Shown one piece after another: positions 25,634 to 33,226 of a stretch of DNA of 64,000 bases (positions are counted from its first letter, which is position 1; each line of letters begins with the position of its first letter). The translations under genes and the position numbers were made by a program. The notes beneath the pieces were generated by a model. It was not told the DNA's origin. It did not search any database and saw only the letters and a list, made by a program, of their open reading frames with translations. The stretch is from Melaminivora sp034675505 (GTDB lineage: Bacteria > Pseudomonadota > Gammaproteobacteria > Burkholderiales > Burkholderiaceae_C), in NCBI GenBank assembly GCA_034675505.1, contig JAUCDD010000002.1, forward strand, positions 24,119 through 88,118. The letters run 5' to 3'.

Positions 25634-26896
25634 TCAGCCGGCCCCGGCGGGCGCCAGGGCGTCGTCCAGCACCTCGATCCAGTGGCGCACGGGGGTCCGG
25701 GTGCCGCCTTGCAGGTGCTGGATGCAGCCCACGTTGCCCGACAGGATGGCCGCCGGGGGCTGGTCGGGGAAGACCTCGCCCAGGGCGCCCAGCTTGCGCT
25801 CGCGCAGCTGGTGCGACAGCCCGGGCTGGAGCACCGAGTAGGTGCCGGCCGAGCCGCAGCACAGGTGCGACTCCACCCGCGCCAGGCGCAGCGCAAAGCC
25901 CAGCGCAGCCAGGCCGCGCTCGACGCCGCCGCGCAGCTTCTGGCCGTGCTGCAGCGTGCAGGGCGGGTGGTAGGCCAGCGGCGCGGCCGGCGGGCGCACG
26001 CGGCCCTTGAGCTGCGCCACCAGGTCGGGCAGCAGCTCGGAGACGTCGCGCGCCAGCGCGCTGATGCGCGCGGCGCGCCCGGCGTACTGCGCGTCATGGC
26101 GCAGCAGGTGGCCGTATTCCTTGACGGTGACGCCGCAGCCCGAGGCGTTGATGACCAGGGCCTCCACCTCGCCGCGCTCGACGTACGGCCACCAGGCGTC
26201 GATGTTGGCGCGCATCTGCGCCAGCCCGCCGTCCTGGTCGTTCAGGTGGAACTTGATGGCGCCGCAGCAGCCCGCCTCGCGGGCGATCACGCACTCGATG
26301 CCGGCGGCGTCCAGCACCCGGGCCGTGGCGGCGTTGATGTTCGGCGCCATGGCGGGCTGCACGCAGCCGGCCAGCATCAGCACCTTGCGCGCGTGGTGGC
26401 GCGTGGGCCAGGGCCGCGCGCGCTGCTCGGGCGATGCGGCCGGCGGTACTTTTTCGCGCAGCACCTGCGGCAGCAGGCCGCGCACGGCCTGGCCCGCCTT
26501 CATGGCCGGGCCGAAGAGGGGCGAGGGCAGGCCTTCCTTGAGCGCCCAGCGGGTGGCGCGCTCGCCCAGGGGGCGCGGCACTTTCTCATCGACGATCTTG
26601 CGGCCGATGTCCACCAGGTGGCCGTACTGCACGCCGCTGGGGCAGGTGCTCTCGCAGTTGCGGCAGGTCAGGCAGCGGTCCAGGTGCAGTTGCGTCTTGC
26701 GCGTGGGCTCGTGGCCCTCCAGCACCTGCTTGATGAGGTAGATGCGCCCGCGCGGGCCGTCCAGCTCGTCGCCCAGCAGCTGGTAGGTGGGGCAGGTGGC
26801 GGTGCAAAAGCCGCAGTGCACGCACTTGCGCAGGATGGCCTCGGCCTCCTGGCCCTCGGGGGTGCCGGCGTATTGGGGGGCTAGCGTGGTCTGCAT
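25634..26896 (-). CDS. glcF: Glycolate oxidase iron-sulfur subunit
   Basis: The electron-transfer subunit of the membrane-linked glycolate oxidase GlcDEF. The 420-residue protein has two [4Fe-4S] ligand sets: CVHCGFCTATCP (C25, C28, C31, C35) and CLTCRNCESTCP (C75, C78, C81, C85). Two CCG domains follow, including AREAGCCGA and HLCCGSAGTYS. The ATG at 26894-26896 gives the standard MQTTLAPQYAGTPEG start. A DUF1275 gene separates it from glcE, and no glcD is nearby, so the flavin catalytic subunit must be encoded elsewhere. Confidence 0.93.
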   Translation of the reverse strand: MQTTLAPQYAGTPEGQEAEAILRKCVHCGFCTATCPTYQLLGDELDGPRGRIYLIKQVLEGHEPTRKTQLHLDRCLTCRNCESTCPSGVQYGHLVDIGRKIVDEKVPRPLGERATRWALKEGLPSPLFGPAMKAGQAVRGLLPQVLREKVPPAASPEQRARPWPTRHHARKVLMLAGCVQPAMAPNINAATARVLDAAGIECVIAREAGCCGAIKFHLNDQDGGLAQMRANIDAWWPYVERGEVEALVINASGCGVTVKEYGHLLRHDAQYAGRAARISALARDVSELLPDLVAQLKGRVRPPAAPLAYHPPCTLQHGQKLRGGVERGLAALGFALRLARVESHLCCGSAGTYSVLQPGLSHQLRERKLGALGEVFPDQPPAAILSGNVGCIQHLQGGTRTPVRHWIEVLDDALAPAGAG

Positions 26897-26948
26897 GGTG
26901 TCTCGCAATCCTTGGAAAAATTTCGGCCTGGCCGCTGCCTGCGCGGCG

Positions 26949-27713
26949 TCAGGCGCGGCTGCGCCACCAGGTGGCCAGGCGCTGGGCGTCCGCCACCAGC
27001 GGCGGCAGCGACAGCGCCAGCAGCAGCGCCGCCTGCGGCACCACCCAGGCGAAGCCCAGGCGCTGGAAGCCCACCGCCCCGACCACGCCGCCGGCCACGA
27101 ACAGCGCCAGCAGGCTGGCAAACAGCCGCACCCGCTGGCGGTTGGCGCGCACGCGCGCCGCGCGCGGGGTGCCGGCGCGGTTCCAGTACAGCATCCGGCC
27201 CAGCTCCATGCCCAGGTCAGTGACCACGCCGGTCATGTGCGTGGTCCGGATCTGCGCCGAGCTCATCTTGGTGACCACGGCGTTCTGCAGCCCCATGGTG
27301 TAGGCCAGCAGCAGCACGGTGAGCGGCACGGCAAAGGGCGTGGGCCACTGCAGCGTGGCGGCGCCCAGCAGGCCGAACAGCAGCATCAGCAGCGCCTGCA
27401 GCAGCAGCGGCAGCGCGTAGGTGCTGCACAGGCGCTGGCGCCGCGCCCAGTTCACCAGGATGGCGGTGGTGCCGGCGCCCGACATGAAGGCCCACAGCAC
27501 GCCGATGGCCGCCAGCACCAGGGCGAACTCGCCGATCACCAGGCTGTCGGCCAGCGTGGCCAGGAAGCCCGTCATGTGCGAGGTGTACATGCGTACCGCC
27601 ATGAAGCCGCCGGCGTTCATGGCGCCGGCGTTGAAGGCCAGCAGCAGCCCCAGCGTGCGGTTGGTGGCCAGCGTGCGGTGGCGCGCCGTCAGGTGGCGCA
27701 GCACCCGGCGCAT
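26949..27713 (-). CDS. YoaK/DUF1275 family membrane protein
   Basis: A 254-residue inner-membrane protein with about six hydrophobic segments and the DUF1275 landmarks FNAGAMNAGGFMAVRMYTSHMTG near the N-terminus (split here by its own first helix) and LQNAVVTKMSSAQIRTTHMTGVVTDLG in the middle. This family has no settled function; transport is suggested by the fold. It lies between glcE (2-base gap) and glcF (52 bases), so it is translated within a glycolate-oxidase operon, an unusual position. Confidence 0.86.
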   Translation of the reverse strand: MRRVLRHLTARHRTLATNRTLGLLLAFNAGAMNAGGFMAVRMYTSHMTGFLATLADSLVIGEFALVLAAIGVLWAFMSGAGTTAILVNWARRQRLCSTYALPLLLQALLMLLFGLLGAATLQWPTPFAVPLTVLLLAYTMGLQNAVVTKMSSAQIRTTHMTGVVTDLGMELGRMLYWNRAGTPRAARVRANRQRVRLFASLLALFVAGGVVGAVGFQRLGFAWVVPQAALLLALSLPPLVADAQRLATWWRSRA

Positions 27714-27715
27714 GG

Positions 27716-28822
27716 CTAGGCATGCGCGCCGGCGGCGAACACCCCGGCCGGATCGAACGCCTGGGCCAGGCGCTGGTGAATGGCCAGCAAAACCGGGTCT
27801 TTCAGGTCAAAAAGGCCACTTGCCGGCGCCAATGCATCGTTTTGTGCTATGAATAAGCTAGCATTTCCGCCGGCCTCGCGGGCCAGCGCGTCCAGTTGCG
27901 GGCCGACCTCGGGCGCGGCCTGCAGCCAGCGCAGGCCGCCGTGCCACTCCAGCAGCGGCGCGCCGACGCCGGCGGGCAGCTGCAGCACCGGCGCCGTCTG
28001 CGGCAGCGACAGGCGCCACAGCGCCAGGCCGGGGGCGCGCCCGGCGAACCAGGGCAGGCGCTGGTCGCGGCAGTCCTGCCAGTCGCCGGGCACGCCGGCC
28101 GCCTGCTGCAGCTGCCCGCCCATGCTGCGGCAGGCGGCATCGACGGCGGCGCGGGCGCCGCGCAGGCGCACGTAGAGCCGGCCGGCGCCGCCCTCCTGCA
28201 CCCAGCAGCTGGCGTTCAGCGGCAGCGGCTGGCCGCCCCAGGCGTGCAGCCGCGCCAGCGCCTCGCCCTGGTCGCAGTCAAAGCGCAGCGTGGCCTCGGC
28301 CGGCGCCACCGGCAGCACCTTCAGGCTGACCTCGGTGATCGCCGCCAGCCGGCCCCAGGAGCCCACCACCAGCCGCGAGACGTCGTAGCCGGCAACGTTC
28401 TTCATGACCTGGCCGCCAAAGCGCAGTAGCTCGCCCCGGCCGTTCACCAGCTCCACGCCGAGCACGAAGTCGCGCACCGCGCCCACGCTGGCGCGCGCCG
28501 GCCCGGACAGGCCGGCCGCGACCATGCCGCCCACCGTGCCCCCCGGCGCAAAGCGCGGCGGCTCGAAAGCCAGGCACTGGCCGTGCCCGGCCAGCAGGGC
28601 CTCGACCTCGGCCAGCGGCGTGCCGGCGCGCACGGTGACCACCAGCTCGCTGGGCTCGTAGCTGACGATGCCGGCCCAGGCGCGCAGGTCCAGCGCCGGG
28701 GCGGCACCGGCGCGGCTGGCGGGGTGGAAATCCTTGGTGCCGCCGCCGGCGATGCGCAACGGGGTGCGGCGCGCGGCGGCATCGCGCACGCGCTCCATGA
28801 TCTGGCGAAGGGCTGCATCCAT
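27716..28822 (-). CDS. glcE: Glycolate oxidase FAD-binding subunit
   Basis: The non-catalytic FAD-binding subunit of GlcDEF. The 368-residue protein has a PCMH-type FAD domain: TPLRIAGGGTKDF, ELVVTVRAGTPLAEVEALLAGHGQ, APGGTVGGMVAAGLSGP, and GGQVMKNVAGYDVSRLVVGSWGRL, seen in two adjoining parts. It ends with HQRLAQAFDPAGVF. Near the C-terminus about 21 residues (NASLFIAQNDALAPASGLFD and neighbours) are encoded by a copy of the dispersed element found elsewhere between genes. The start ATG at 28820-28822 gives MDAALRQIMERV. Confidence 0.92.
   Translation of the reverse strand: MDAALRQIMERVRDAAARRTPLRIAGGGTKDFHPASRAGAAPALDLRAWAGIVSYEPSELVVTVRAGTPLAEVEALLAGHGQCLAFEPPRFAPGGTVGGMVAAGLSGPARASVGAVRDFVLGVELVNGRGELLRFGGQVMKNVAGYDVSRLVVGSWGRLAAITEVSLKVLPVAPAEATLRFDCDQGEALARLHAWGGQPLPLNASCWVQEGGAGRLYVRLRGARAAVDAACRSMGGQLQQAAGVPGDWQDCRDQRLPWFAGRAPGLALWRLSLPQTAPVLQLPAGVGAPLLEWHGGLRWLQAAPEVGPQLDALAREAGGNASLFIAQNDALAPASGLFDLKDPVLLAIHQRLAQAFDPAGVFAAGAHA
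27800..27863 (+). repeat. Dispersed element inside the glcE coding region
   Basis: TTTCAGGTC, AAAAAGGCCACT, TGCCGGCGCC, then GTGCTATGAATAAGCTAGC, in the same block order as the intergenic copy at 38647 (TTTTCAAGTGTTTTGGCCCACTAGCCGGCG in parts, then CAGCTATGCATTTGATAGC). It is read through in frame on the opposite strand. Confidence 0.6.
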
Positions 28823-28907
28823 GGGCGGCGATGGTACGCCGCAGGCCCGGCGCGGGCCCGTGCGGGGCGGTTGATTTTTTTGAACGGCGGCTGTGAATCG
28901 GGCGCCT

Positions 28908-29822
28908 TCAGCCCAGCTCGCACCAGGCCACCGGCAGCCCCGGCACCGGCACGCGCGTGTGCAGCGTCCGGCCCGCCGGCTGCGGGCCGCTGCCTGCGCT
29001 GGTGACGAACAGGGTGTGCCCGTCCGGCCCGCCCAGGCAGGGCATGGTCGGGCTTGGCACCGGCAGGGCCAGCTCGGCCAGCACCTCGCCGGCCGGCGAC
29101 AGGCGCAGCACGCGCGCACCCTCGTACAGCGCGCACCAGTAGGCGCCCTCGGCATCGACGCTGGCGCCGTCGGGCCGCCCGCCGTAGGGCTGGCCGTCCT
29201 GGCGCGGCGCGAAGCGGTGCAGCACGCGCGGCGCGCCCACCGGCTCGCCTTGCGCGTTGCAGCGCCAGGCGCGGATCTCGTGCGTGGGCGTGTCGGCGAA
29301 GTACAGCGTGCCCCCGTCGGGCGACCAGGCCAGGCCGTTGGCGGTGGCGATGCCCTCCAGCATGCGGCGCACCTGCGCCGGGCCGGCGCTGCGCCGTGCG
29401 TCCACGCAGTACAGCGCCCCCCGGGGCTCGCGCGCGCCGCCCGGCGGGGCGTAGCGCGTGCCCACCCACAGCCGCCCGAGGGCGTCGCACTTGCCATCGT
29501 TGGCGCGCTCGTGGACGGGGTCCACGGGCAGCTGGGCGATGTCGATGAGCGCGCCGCCCCACTCCGGGGCGTGGCAGATGCGCCCGCGCAGCGCCACGAC
29601 CAGCCCCGCCGGCGCGCCGCCCTGGCGCGCCGGGGCGATGCAGCCGGGCTCGGCGGGCAGGGGCCAGCGCTCGGGCGCGGCGCCGTCCAGGCGCGCGCGC
29701 AGCAGGGCCCGGCCGTCGATGTCCACCCAGTACAGGCGCTGCTCGAGTGGGTGCCAGAAGGGCGACTCGCCCAGTTGCGCAGCAGGGGTGGTGGCGGGCA
29801 GGGCGGTCCAGGTGGGGGTCAT
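28908..29822 (-). CDS. SMP-30/gluconolactonase-family lactonase
   Basis: A 304-residue six-bladed beta-propeller hydrolase of the SMP-30/LRE family, usually acting on sugar lactones with a divalent metal. The N-terminal GESPFWHPLEQRLYWVDIDG carries the metal-ligand Glu. RANDGKCDALGRLWVGT gives the Asn/Asp of the central site, ATANGLAWSPDGGTLYFADT the next Asn, and GRPDGASVDAEGAYWCAL the catalytic Asp. There is no signal peptide. It sits between amtB (22 bases upstream) and glcE in a same-strand run. The exact lactone is not evident. Confidence 0.88.
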   Translation of the reverse strand: MTPTWTALPATTPAAQLGESPFWHPLEQRLYWVDIDGRALLRARLDGAAPERWPLPAEPGCIAPARQGGAPAGLVVALRGRICHAPEWGGALIDIAQLPVDPVHERANDGKCDALGRLWVGTRYAPPGGAREPRGALYCVDARRSAGPAQVRRMLEGIATANGLAWSPDGGTLYFADTPTHEIRAWRCNAQGEPVGAPRVLHRFAPRQDGQPYGGRPDGASVDAEGAYWCALYEGARVLRLSPAGEVLAELALPVPSPTMPCLGGPDGHTLFVTSAGSGPQPAGRTLHTRVPVPGLPVAWCELG

Positions 29823-29844
29823 GCGGGCATTGTGGGCCCGCCGT

Positions 29845-31170
29845 TCAATGGTGGTAGGCCCGCTCGCCGTGGCTGCCCAGGTCCAGGCCCTGGCGCTCGC
29901 ATTCCTCGTCCACGCGCAGCCCCACCAGGCGCTGCGCCAGCGCGCAGGCCAGCCAGGCGGCAGCGGCCGACCAGGCCAGCGTCAGCAGCACGCTCTTGCC
30001 CTGCGCCAGCAGCTGCGCGCCGAAGGAGAACTCCGGCCCCTGCAGCCCGCCCAGCACGGGCGCGGCGAACACCCCGGTGAGCAGCGCGCCGACGATGCCG
30101 CCCACGCCGTGCACGCCAAACACGTCGAAGGCGTCGTCCGCGCCCAGCCAGCGCTTGAGGCCCGCCACGCCCCACAGGCAGGCCGGCCCGGCCACCGCGC
30201 CTATGGCCACCGCGCCCAGGGGCGCTACCAGCCCGGCCGCCGGCGTCACCGCCACCAGCCCGGCCACCGCGCCCGAGGCCGCGCCCAGCATCGAGGCGCG
30301 CCCTTTCAGCCAGGCCTCGGCGCCCAGCCAGCCCAGCGTGCCGGCGGCGGCGGCCAGGGCGGTGTTCAGGAAGGCCAGCGCCGCCACCGCGCCCGCCGAG
30401 CCGGCCGAGCCGGCGTTGAAGCCGAACCAACCCACCCACAGCAGCGAGGCGCCGACCATGGTCAGCGTCAGCGAGTGCGGCGTGAAGGCCTCGCGCCCGT
30501 AGCCGATGCGCGGGCCGACGCGGTGCGCGGCCACCAGCCCGGCCACGCCGGCGTTGATGTGCACCACGGTGCCGCCGGCAAAGTCCAGCGCCCCGTCCTG
30601 CGCCAGCAGGCCGCCGCCCCAGACCATGTGCGCCAGCGGCACGTAGCTCAGGGTGAACCACAGCACCGCGAACACCAGCACCGCCGCAAAGCGCATGCGC
30701 TCGGCAAACGAGCCCACCACCAGCGCCACGGCGATGGCCGCGAACGTGCCCTGGTAGGCGACGAAGACGTATTCGGGCACGTCCGCCAGGGCGCCCACCG
30801 AGGTCAGGCCCACGCCGCGCAGCCCGAGCTTGGACAGGTCGCCCAGCGCCTGCCCGCTGCCCGCGAACGCCAGGCTGTAGCCGTACAGCCACCACAGCAG
30901 CAGCACCAGCGCGAACACCACGAACACCTGCACCAGCACCGACAGCATGTTCTTGGCGCGCGCCAGGCCGCCGTAGAACAGCGCCAGGCCGGGCAGGGCC
31001 ATGAGCGTGACCAGCAGGGTGCTGGTGAGCATCCAGGCGGTGTTGCCGCTGTCGATGTGCGGCGCGGCGGGCGCCTGCGCCAGGGCGCTGGCGCAGCCGC
31101 CAGCGGCCAGCAGGCCGGCCAGCGCACGCCGGCCGGGCAGGGGGAGCGAGGGGAGGATGGAGCGTGCCAT
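29845..31170 (-). CDS. amtB: Ammonium transporter
   Basis: A trimeric ammonia channel of the inner membrane. The 441-residue protein has a signal-like first helix and eleven further segments. GGTVVHINAGVAGLVAA carries the first pore His and FDVFGVHGVGGIVGALLTGVF the second. The Trp of SYVPLAHMVWGGG and WVGWFGFNAGS are typical. It follows glnK by 17 bases in the classical glnK-amtB pair, and GlnK is expected to block the channel under nitrogen excess. Transcription probably starts at the sigma-54 promoter ahead of glnK. Confidence 0.94.
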   Translation of the reverse strand: MARSILPSLPLPGRRALAGLLAAGGCASALAQAPAAPHIDSGNTAWMLTSTLLVTLMALPGLALFYGGLARAKNMLSVLVQVFVVFALVLLLWWLYGYSLAFAGSGQALGDLSKLGLRGVGLTSVGALADVPEYVFVAYQGTFAAIAVALVVGSFAERMRFAAVLVFAVLWFTLSYVPLAHMVWGGGLLAQDGALDFAGGTVVHINAGVAGLVAAHRVGPRIGYGREAFTPHSLTLTMVGASLLWVGWFGFNAGSAGSAGAVAALAFLNTALAAAAGTLGWLGAEAWLKGRASMLGAASGAVAGLVAVTPAAGLVAPLGAVAIGAVAGPACLWGVAGLKRWLGADDAFDVFGVHGVGGIVGALLTGVFAAPVLGGLQGPEFSFGAQLLAQGKSVLLTLAWSAAAAWLACALAQRLVGLRVDEECERQGLDLGSHGERAYHH

Positions 31171-31187
31171 GGCCGTTCCTTGCGCGC

Positions 31188-31526
31188 TCACAGCGCCTGC
31201 TCGCCGCACTCGCCGGTGCGGATGCGCACCACCTGCTGCAGCGCGCTGACGAAGATCTTGCCGTCGCCGATCTTGCCGGTGCGCGCGGCCTGCTCGATGG
31301 CCTCGATGGCATGCTCCAGCAGCGCATCGGGCACGGCGGCCTCCACCTTCAGCTTGGGCAGGAAGTCCACCACGTACTCGGCGCCCCGGTACAGCTCGGT
31401 GTGGCCCTTTTGCCGGCCAAAGCCCTTGACCTCGCTCACCGTGAGCCCTTGCACACCCACGGCCGACAAGGCCTCGCGGACTTCTTCCAGCTTGAAGGGT
31501 TTGATGATGGCGGTCAGCAGCTGCAT
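31188..31526 (-). CDS. glnK: PII nitrogen regulatory protein GlnK
   Basis: A 112-residue trimeric signal protein that reports 2-oxoglutarate, ATP/ADP and glutamine status. The T-loop holds Tyr51 (TELYRGAEYVVDF), the uridylylation site. GFGRQKGHTELYRG and the C-terminal signature TGKIGDGKIFV are intact. First gene of glnK-amtB; the -12 element of a sigma-54 promoter lies about 50 bases upstream of the ATG, so NtrC-dependent activation under nitrogen limitation is likely. Confidence 0.95.
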   Translation of the reverse strand: MQLLTAIIKPFKLEEVREALSAVGVQGLTVSEVKGFGRQKGHTELYRGAEYVVDFLPKLKVEAAVPDALLEHAIEAIEQAARTGKIGDGKIFVSALQQVVRIRTGECGEQAL

Positions 31527-31575
31527 GGCGAAAGACTCCTGGGGTTGCGAAATGGACGGGTGACAACCCCTGCCT

Positions 31576-31591
31576 TGCACGGACCGTGCCA
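31576..31591 (-). promoter_or_regulatory. Sigma-54 promoter of glnK-amtB
   Basis: On the minus strand the sequence is TGGCACG-N4-GTGCA, matching the sigma-54 consensus TGGCACG-N4-TTGCA at 11 of 12 fixed positions, with GG and GC at the required -24/-12 spacing. It points at glnK, whose start is about 50 bases away. A 15-base palindrome GTGCATGCCATGCAC (31656-31670) lies about 65 bases upstream, in enhancer range, but its half-sites face outward unlike the NtrC consensus. Confidence 0.72.
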
Positions 31592-31692
31592 GGCCTGCGC
31601 GGCAGTACAGTGCGGCCATTGCGCACGCCGGACGGCCCGGCAGCGCACCGCATCCGTGCATGCCATGCACCAAACAGGGGAGGAGCCACGCG

Positions 31693-33216
31693 ATGAGCCT
31701 TGCATCGGTGCAAAGCCGGGCGCTGCTGGGGCTGGCGGCGCCGCCCGTCACCGTCGAGGTGCACCTGGCCAGCGGCCTGCCCAGCTTCACGCTGGTGGGG
31801 CTGGCCGACGTCGAGGTCAAGGAAGCGCGCGAGCGCGTGCGCTCAGCGCTGCACAACGCCGGGCTGGAGTTCCCGCACAACCAGCGCATCACCGTCAACC
31901 TGGCGCCGGCCGACCTGCCCAAGGACTCGGGACGCTTTGACCTGCCGATCGCCCTGGGCATCCTGGCCGCCAGCGGCCAGATCGACGCCGCGCGGCTGGC
32001 GGGCTGGGAGTTCGCCGGCGAGTTGTCGCTGTCGGGCCAGCTGCGCCCGGTGCGCGGCGCGCTGGCCACCGCCCTGGCGCTGGCCAGCGCCGGCGAGTCG
32101 CCGCGCATGGTGCTGCCGCCCGCCAGCGCCGAGGAGGCTGCCCTGGTGCCGGGCGCGCGCATCTACCGCGCGCGCCACCTGCTGGACGTGGTGGGCCAGT
32201 TCCTGGCCGCGCCGGCCGAGGCCGGCGGCGACGGCTGGCAGCTGCTGCAGCCGGCGCCGCCGCCCGCACCGGCGCCCGGCCCCGACCTGGCCGACGTGCA
32301 GGGCCAGGCGGCAGCGCGCCGGGCGCTGGAGATCGCCGCCGCCGGCAGCCACGGCCTGCTGCTGGTCGGGCCGCCCGGCTCGGGCAAGTCGATGCTGGCG
32401 CAGCGCTTTGCCGGCCTGCTGCCGCCCATGGACGTGCAGCAGGCGCTGGAGTGTGCGGCCGTGGCCAGCCTGGCCGGGCGCTTCGAGCCCGCGCAGTGGA
32501 TGCGCCGCCCCATGGCCAGCCCGCACCACAGCTGCAGCGCGGTGGCGCTGGTGGGCGGCGGCTCGCCGCCGCGGCCGGGCGAGATTTCGCTGGCGCACCA
32601 GGGCGTGCTGTTCCTGGACGAATTCCCCGAGTTCGCCCGCAGCGCGCTGGAGGCGCTGCGCGAGCCGCTGGAGAGCGGGCACATCACCATCGCGCGCGCC
32701 GCGCAGCGGGCGCAGTTCCCGGCGCGCTTCCAGCTCATCGCCGCCATGAACCCCTGCCCCTGCGGCTTTGCCGGCTCGCGCCAGCGGCCCTGCCGCTGCT
32801 CGCCCGAGCAGGTGGCGCGCTACCAGGCCAAGCTGTCGGGCCCGCTGCTGGACCGCATCGACCTGCACGTCGAAGTGCCCGCCCTGCCCCCCGGCGAGCT
32901 GCTGCAGGCCGCGCCCGGCGAGGCCAGCAGCGCCGTGCGCGGGCGCGTGGCGGCGGCGCATGCGCGCGCGCTGGAGCGCCAGGGCAAGGCCAACCAGGCC
33001 CTGCAGGGACGCGAGATCGAGCACATGGCGCGGCTGGACGAGCCCGCCCGGCAGTTCCTGCAGGCCGCCGCCACGCGCCTGGCCTGGTCGGCGCGCAGCA
33101 CGCACCGCGCCCTGAAGGTGGCGCGCACCATCGCCGACCTGGCCGGCAGCGAGGCGGTGGCGCTGGCGCACGTGGCCGAGGCCGTGCAGTACCGGCGCGT
33201 GCTGCGCGGCGCGTAG
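31693..33216 (+). CDS. comM: ComM/YifB-type Mg-chelatase-like AAA+ ATPase
   Basis: A 507-residue hexameric helicase-like ATPase; in naturally competent bacteria ComM drives branch migration during transformation. An N-terminal Lon-protease-like domain (about 1-185: VEVHLASGLPSFTLVGLADVEVKEARERVRSAL in two parts) precedes the AAA+ core. That core has Walker A VGPPGSGKS (226-233) and Walker B GVLFLDEFPEF. Four cysteines sit in NPCPCGFAGSRQRPCRCSP. The C-terminal lid/Mg-chelatase domain holds RSTHRALKVARTIADL. The ATG at 31693 (MSLASVQSRALLGL) is standard. It is divergent from glnK and stops 10 bases from the convergent MFS gene. Confidence 0.92.
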   Translation: MSLASVQSRALLGLAAPPVTVEVHLASGLPSFTLVGLADVEVKEARERVRSALHNAGLEFPHNQRITVNLAPADLPKDSGRFDLPIALGILAASGQIDAARLAGWEFAGELSLSGQLRPVRGALATALALASAGESPRMVLPPASAEEAALVPGARIYRARHLLDVVGQFLAAPAEAGGDGWQLLQPAPPPAPAPGPDLADVQGQAAARRALEIAAAGSHGLLLVGPPGSGKSMLAQRFAGLLPPMDVQQALECAAVASLAGRFEPAQWMRRPMASPHHSCSAVALVGGGSPPRPGEISLAHQGVLFLDEFPEFARSALEALREPLESGHITIARAAQRAQFPARFQLIAAMNPCPCGFAGSRQRPCRCSPEQVARYQAKLSGPLLDRIDLHVEVPALPPGELLQAAPGEASSAVRGRVAAAHARALERQGKANQALQGREIEHMARLDEPARQFLQAAATRLAWSARSTHRALKVARTIADLAGSEAVALAHVAEAVQYRRVLRGA

Positions 33217-33226
33217 CCAGGCGCGC

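Noticed and set aside
31656..31670. NtrC enhancer site at GTGCATGCCATGCAC
   Set aside because: The palindrome is exact and well placed, but its half-sites are in the opposite orientation to the NtrC consensus, so I mention it only as a note on the promoter.
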